Source: Nostoc sp. B(2019) (GTDB taxonomy: Bacteria; Cyanobacteriota; Cyanobacteriia; Cyanobacteriales; Nostocaceae). From it: a stretch of 64,000 bases of DNA. Each line of letters begins with the position of its first letter. The first letter of the stretch is position 1. A model generated the notes under the pieces. It saw nothing but the letters and a program-made list of their open reading frames with translations. It was not told the DNA's origin and did not search any database. Where the stretch lies: assembly GCF_010091925.1 (NCBI RefSeq), contig NZ_WVID01000026.1, positions 1 through 64,000 on the forward strand, read 5' to 3'. This document shows positions 61,293-64,000 of the stretch, piece by piece. Both the position numbers and the translations under genes were made by a program.

Positions 61293-64000
61293 TTAGGCTT
61301 GTTCGTAGCGGTTGAATTGGGATTTTTCGAACAACTCTTTAACTTGAGCAGCTACAAGCGGATGTGGATCGTCTTGTAACTGAGGTAGGATTTCTAAAAG
61401 AAGGCGATGTGAAACCATGTCTAAATAAGCGATCGCAGCCTCTCTAACAAAGCCAGTTGGATGGCGCAAAGCTGCCAAAATCTCAGGACTTGTCAGTCGA
61501 ATGCGAGTAACTTGAGCAAAATGAAAACAGCAAGCTAAGCACCAGTCAGAAAGCAAATTACTCACCATCAGTAATTTGTGGAGGCGATCGCTCACTAACA
61601 TACTTTCGTAGATCACAACTTTGGCTTCTATAAGATGTTGCAGTTTTTCTTGCTGCGATCGGTTATCTAAAATATTCAACAACAGGGATTTTGAAGGCAA
61701 AGTTATAGTATGTTCTAAGATTTCTAATCCCCGTGCTAAGTTTACTCCTGATTGCGATCGCAGATTGAACGCCGCCGCCTGCATTTTGTCTGGAGAGTAA
61801 AGCAGCTTCAATAACAACAGCAACCGCTCTTTGACATCTAATTCTAATTCTAGTAGCGCCCGTTGCAGTAACTCACAAACAGTCAGAATCCTCTTGCTTA
61901 ATTGATCATATTCTAGAGGGTCTATTGTTTTGAAATCTACATAAGCGGCGTAAATCTCACCTAAAAATCGTAATTCCTGCTCAATTAAATTTTCTACCCT
62001 ACTCTCATAAAACCGATCAACTAAACCTGCAATTCCTGGTTGTTTTTGGATTTTTAGCAAGCTACGAAGAATATGATCCCTGGTAGTACCCCAAGATGTT
62101 TCCAAGTTTTGCCATAAAGACTCCATCGCTTCTTGAGTACCGATCTGACCAATGGTACGCCAAGCATACATCCTCACTACTTCTGGTTTGTAAATATCAG
62201 TAGCCACCTGCAACAGCATCTCTAGAGCTTCATTCTCTAGCCGTACTAGGGCTAACATTGCTGTACTGCGGGTTGATTTGTAGTAAAGTGCTGCAATTAG
62301 TGCCGAATAGTATTCTTCTGAATGAGTTGCTGCAATCATTTCCAATACAGCACACCGCACCCGTAAAGACTCATCCTGTAACAAATTTGGTATGTGAATC
62401 CGCAACGCCTGCAAATAAATCGCTTCTCTGAGTGCTCTAACTCCATTCACCCGTTCCCATTCTTGCTTATGAGTCAGCATTCGGCGCATGGTTTTAGTCG
62501 CTGCAACTTTTTGCATTGGCGTTCCCTGGCGCAAAACTAAAGCGGCGGCGGTAGCGCGGATGAGTGAATTTTGGCGGGGGTGCAAGTATTCTTCTAGTAG
62601 GCTTAAATTGGGATTTGGCTCAGCCAGCCAAACGTAGCGCAGCGCTAGAGCAAAAACTTCAGGAGTAGTTGCTTCTGGCTGTTCTAACAAGGGACGGATA
62701 GCGGGTAAATAAGCAGGATTTGCACCTCCTATCAACATCACCTCCAAACTTTGGCACTGCAAATCTGGGGGTAACTTGACTAGCAGTGGTGCTAAGACTT
62801 CCGCCGCGCCTGGGGAATCAATTTGAGCTAAAAGTTCAATGCAAGAGCGTTTATCTGCCTCGCTACCTTTTTCTCCTAAAGCTTTAACTACGCCCTGCTT
62901 GAAGAATCGTAAGCCTACATTGGCTGCACTCAGGTGTCCCCGGGCCACACTTAAGACTAACAGGTCAACATAGCGCGATCGCAACTCCCAAACTACTTTC
63001 AAACAAGCACCAGCTACCACCATTGTTTCCCCTACCAACACCCACTTTTGTAGCGGTACTGGTACAAATCGCCCACCAAGCAACAAAGTCGCAAAAATTA
63101 CCAATCCTGTCAAACCAGTAGCGATCGCTTCCGCAGTTCCACCAGATAATGTCTGTACCCTGCTACGAATTGCCTCTGGGATTGGTTGGTAGAGGATTGG
63201 GCCACTACTCATAACAAAGGTGTAGCGCAAAAGTTCATCGCAGAATTTGAGAATTATCAGGCCCCAGAAAAAGCTCTGCGATTGCATTGCGGGAAATAAA
63301 TTCAGAAATCCCAGCACTGCTGGTAATAAAAAACCTACAGTGATTGGTAAAAGCGTGGCGGTGAAAAATACCCCCATCCGTTCGATGAGTCGGCTGGAAA
63401 TAAACCACTGCATCAATAACTCACACAGTCCTAGCATCCCACCAAATAGCCCCAAGAAGCTGGCGAGTTCGCGATCGCCTAAATTGGACTGGAGTTCACG
63501 CAGATATTGAAAATCTATTAACAATCCAATAACCTGTAACAAACCCACAAAAGCAAACAGCTGCAAGACATAGCCATTCAGTGGGCTTTTGACGAAACGC
63601 TGTTGTGAGGCTTGTTCTTTAGGAATTAGTCTTTGTGGGGTTTCGGGAAAGGCTGCGCGATAGTGATGAGTTAAATAGAATAAAATCCCTGATCCCAATA
63701 GAATCATTACACAGCCGATGAGAATGACGTTATTCAACTTGGCAAATTGCACCAGCCAAGGCAAACTAAAGCCACTGATCACATCAGCGACTAATAAACC
63801 ACTACTAACCAGTGGATAAGTGCGCTTAATTTCCCGAATGTTAAATAGTTGGTTGGCGACGATGGACGTGTTGAGGTCATTGACCACATAAAGTGCATCT
63901 ACCCACAGCCGCAGCAGAAATATCGAAATCACTGCTAAGTATGAAACATGGTTTCCCCAATGTAATAAAACTAACAGAACTAATGGCGTCACCATGCAAG
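61293..64000 (-). CDS. Transporter-like/HEAT-repeat protein, incomplete at right edge
   Basis: At least 900 residues; the frame continues past the window edge, so the start is missing. The visible N-terminal part (about 1-340) has around ten hydrophobic helices with an MFS/NTP-transporter (ADP/ATP translocase-like) look: LRLWVDALYVVNDLNTSIVANQLFNIREIKRTYPLVSSG. The C-terminal part (about 340-900) is built of HEAT-like helical repeats (LAQIDSPGAAEVLAPLLVKLPPDLQCQSLEVML). Cyanobacterial proteins of this combined type are known but not functionally assigned. A cAMP-binding or other domain could lie upstream. Confidence 0.7.
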   Translation of the reverse strand, partial: CMVTPLVLLVLLHWGNHVSYLAVISIFLLRLWVDALYVVNDLNTSIVANQLFNIREIKRTYPLVSSGLLVADVISGFSLPWLVQFAKLNNVILIGCVMILLGSGILFYLTHHYRAAFPETPQRLIPKEQASQQRFVKSPLNGYVLQLFAFVGLLQVIGLLIDFQYLRELQSNLGDRELASFLGLFGGMLGLCELLMQWFISSRLIERMGVFFTATLLPITVGFLLPAVLGFLNLFPAMQSQSFFWGLIILKFCDELLRYTFVMSSGPILYQPIPEAIRSRVQTLSGGTAEAIATGLTGLVIFATLLLGGRFVPVPLQKWVLVGETMVVAGACLKVVWELRSRYVDLLVLSVARGHLSAANVGLRFFKQGVVKALGEKGSEADKRSCIELLAQIDSPGAAEVLAPLLVKLPPDLQCQSLEVMLIGGANPAYLPAIRPLLEQPEATTPEVFALALRYVWLAEPNPNLSLLEEYLHPRQNSLIRATAAALVLRQGTPMQKVAATKTMRRMLTHKQEWERVNGVRALREAIYLQALRIHIPNLLQDESLRVRCAVLEMIAATHSEEYYSALIAALYYKSTRSTAMLALVRLENEALEMLLQVATDIYKPEVVRMYAWRTIGQIGTQEAMESLWQNLETSWGTTRDHILRSLLKIQKQPGIAGLVDRFYESRVENLIEQELRFLGEIYAAYVDFKTIDPLEYDQLSKRILTVCELLQRALLELELDVKERLLLLLKLLYSPDKMQAAAFNLRSQSGVNLARGLEILEHTITLPSKSLLLNILDNRSQQEKLQHLIEAKVVIYESMLVSDRLHKLLMVSNLLSDWCLACCFHFAQVTRIRLTSPEILAALRHPTGFVREAAIAYLDMVSHRLLLEILPQLQDDPHPLVAAQVKELFEKSQFNRYEQA

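Noticed and set aside
1-64000. tRNA, rRNA or CRISPR arrays
   Set aside because: No cloverleaf with a GGTTCRA-type arm, no rRNA segments and no regularly spaced direct repeats with unique spacers were noticed. A tRNAscan run would settle the tRNA question.

Overview
The window looks like chromosomal DNA of a filamentous, probably heterocyst-forming cyanobacterium of the Nostoc/Anabaena group. This is inferred from many copies of the HIP1 octamer GCGATCGC, a kaiA-kaiB-kaiC clock cluster with a short KaiA and a TolC-family gene (hgdD-like) directly downstream, a photosystem II S4-domain protein, a Ycf20-like protein, plant-type glycerate kinase, and abundant short intergenic repeats typical of Nostoc (heptamer TAATTCR arrays, REP-like palindromes, miniature inverted-repeat elements). 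No rRNA, tRNA, CRISPR array or intact transposase gene was seen.

Layout. 1-6.4 kb: a secreted glycoside-hydrolase-like protein, a large ankyrin-repeat protein, DUF4079 and DUF1997 proteins, an NAD(P)-binding SDR and a membrane-anchored coiled-coil protein. 6.4-14.5 kb (minus strand): the urea ABC transporter urtA-urtB-urtC-urtD-urtE. A two-gene cassette encoding a DNA methyltransferase and a likely PD-(D/E)XK restriction endonuclease sits between urtD and urtE. A good NtcA-type promoter lies upstream of urtA. 14.5-25.4 kb: a FAD oxidoreductase, an HtrA/Deg protease, an InrS/CsoR-type metal sensor, a MenH-like hydrolase, TPR, MEKHLA, DUF4385, VOC and DUF2254 proteins, a small membrane protein missed by length filters, a four-helix membrane protein and a rhomboid protease. 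25.5-38.8 kb: an MGH1/GH63-like glucosidase, a metallophosphoesterase, a PIN toxin/antitoxin pair, an ARMT1-like phosphatase, a GAF-PAS-GAF histidine kinase, an outer-membrane barrel, an SDR, the PSII S4 protein and small stress-type proteins. 39-48 kb: hgdD-like tolC, kaiC, kaiB, kaiA, and a divergent 1175-residue CBS/histidine-kinase/pseudo-receiver protein. 48-64 kb: a GT39-type glycosyltransferase, Ycf20-like, glycerate kinase, PRC-barrel/DUF2382, CsbD, an atypical response regulator, two divergent Na+/H+ antiporters, DUF3124 and TrkA/KtrA-type proteins, a glycine-zipper protein, and an incomplete transporter/HEAT-repeat protein running off the right end.

How the parts fit. The urt operon imports urea under nitrogen limitation. 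The kai genes form the circadian oscillator, and the adjacent divergent sensor kinase is a plausible clock-linked signalling protein (inference). The 53-61 kb stretch is rich in salt, ion and stress functions.

The most notable signals are: the restriction-modification cassette inserted in the urea transporter operon with its own palindromic operator; the long open frame in front of the conserved KaiA domain; dispersed repeats that have entered coding regions in frame; nested miniature inverted-repeat elements; and two receiver domains lacking the phospho-acceptor aspartate.
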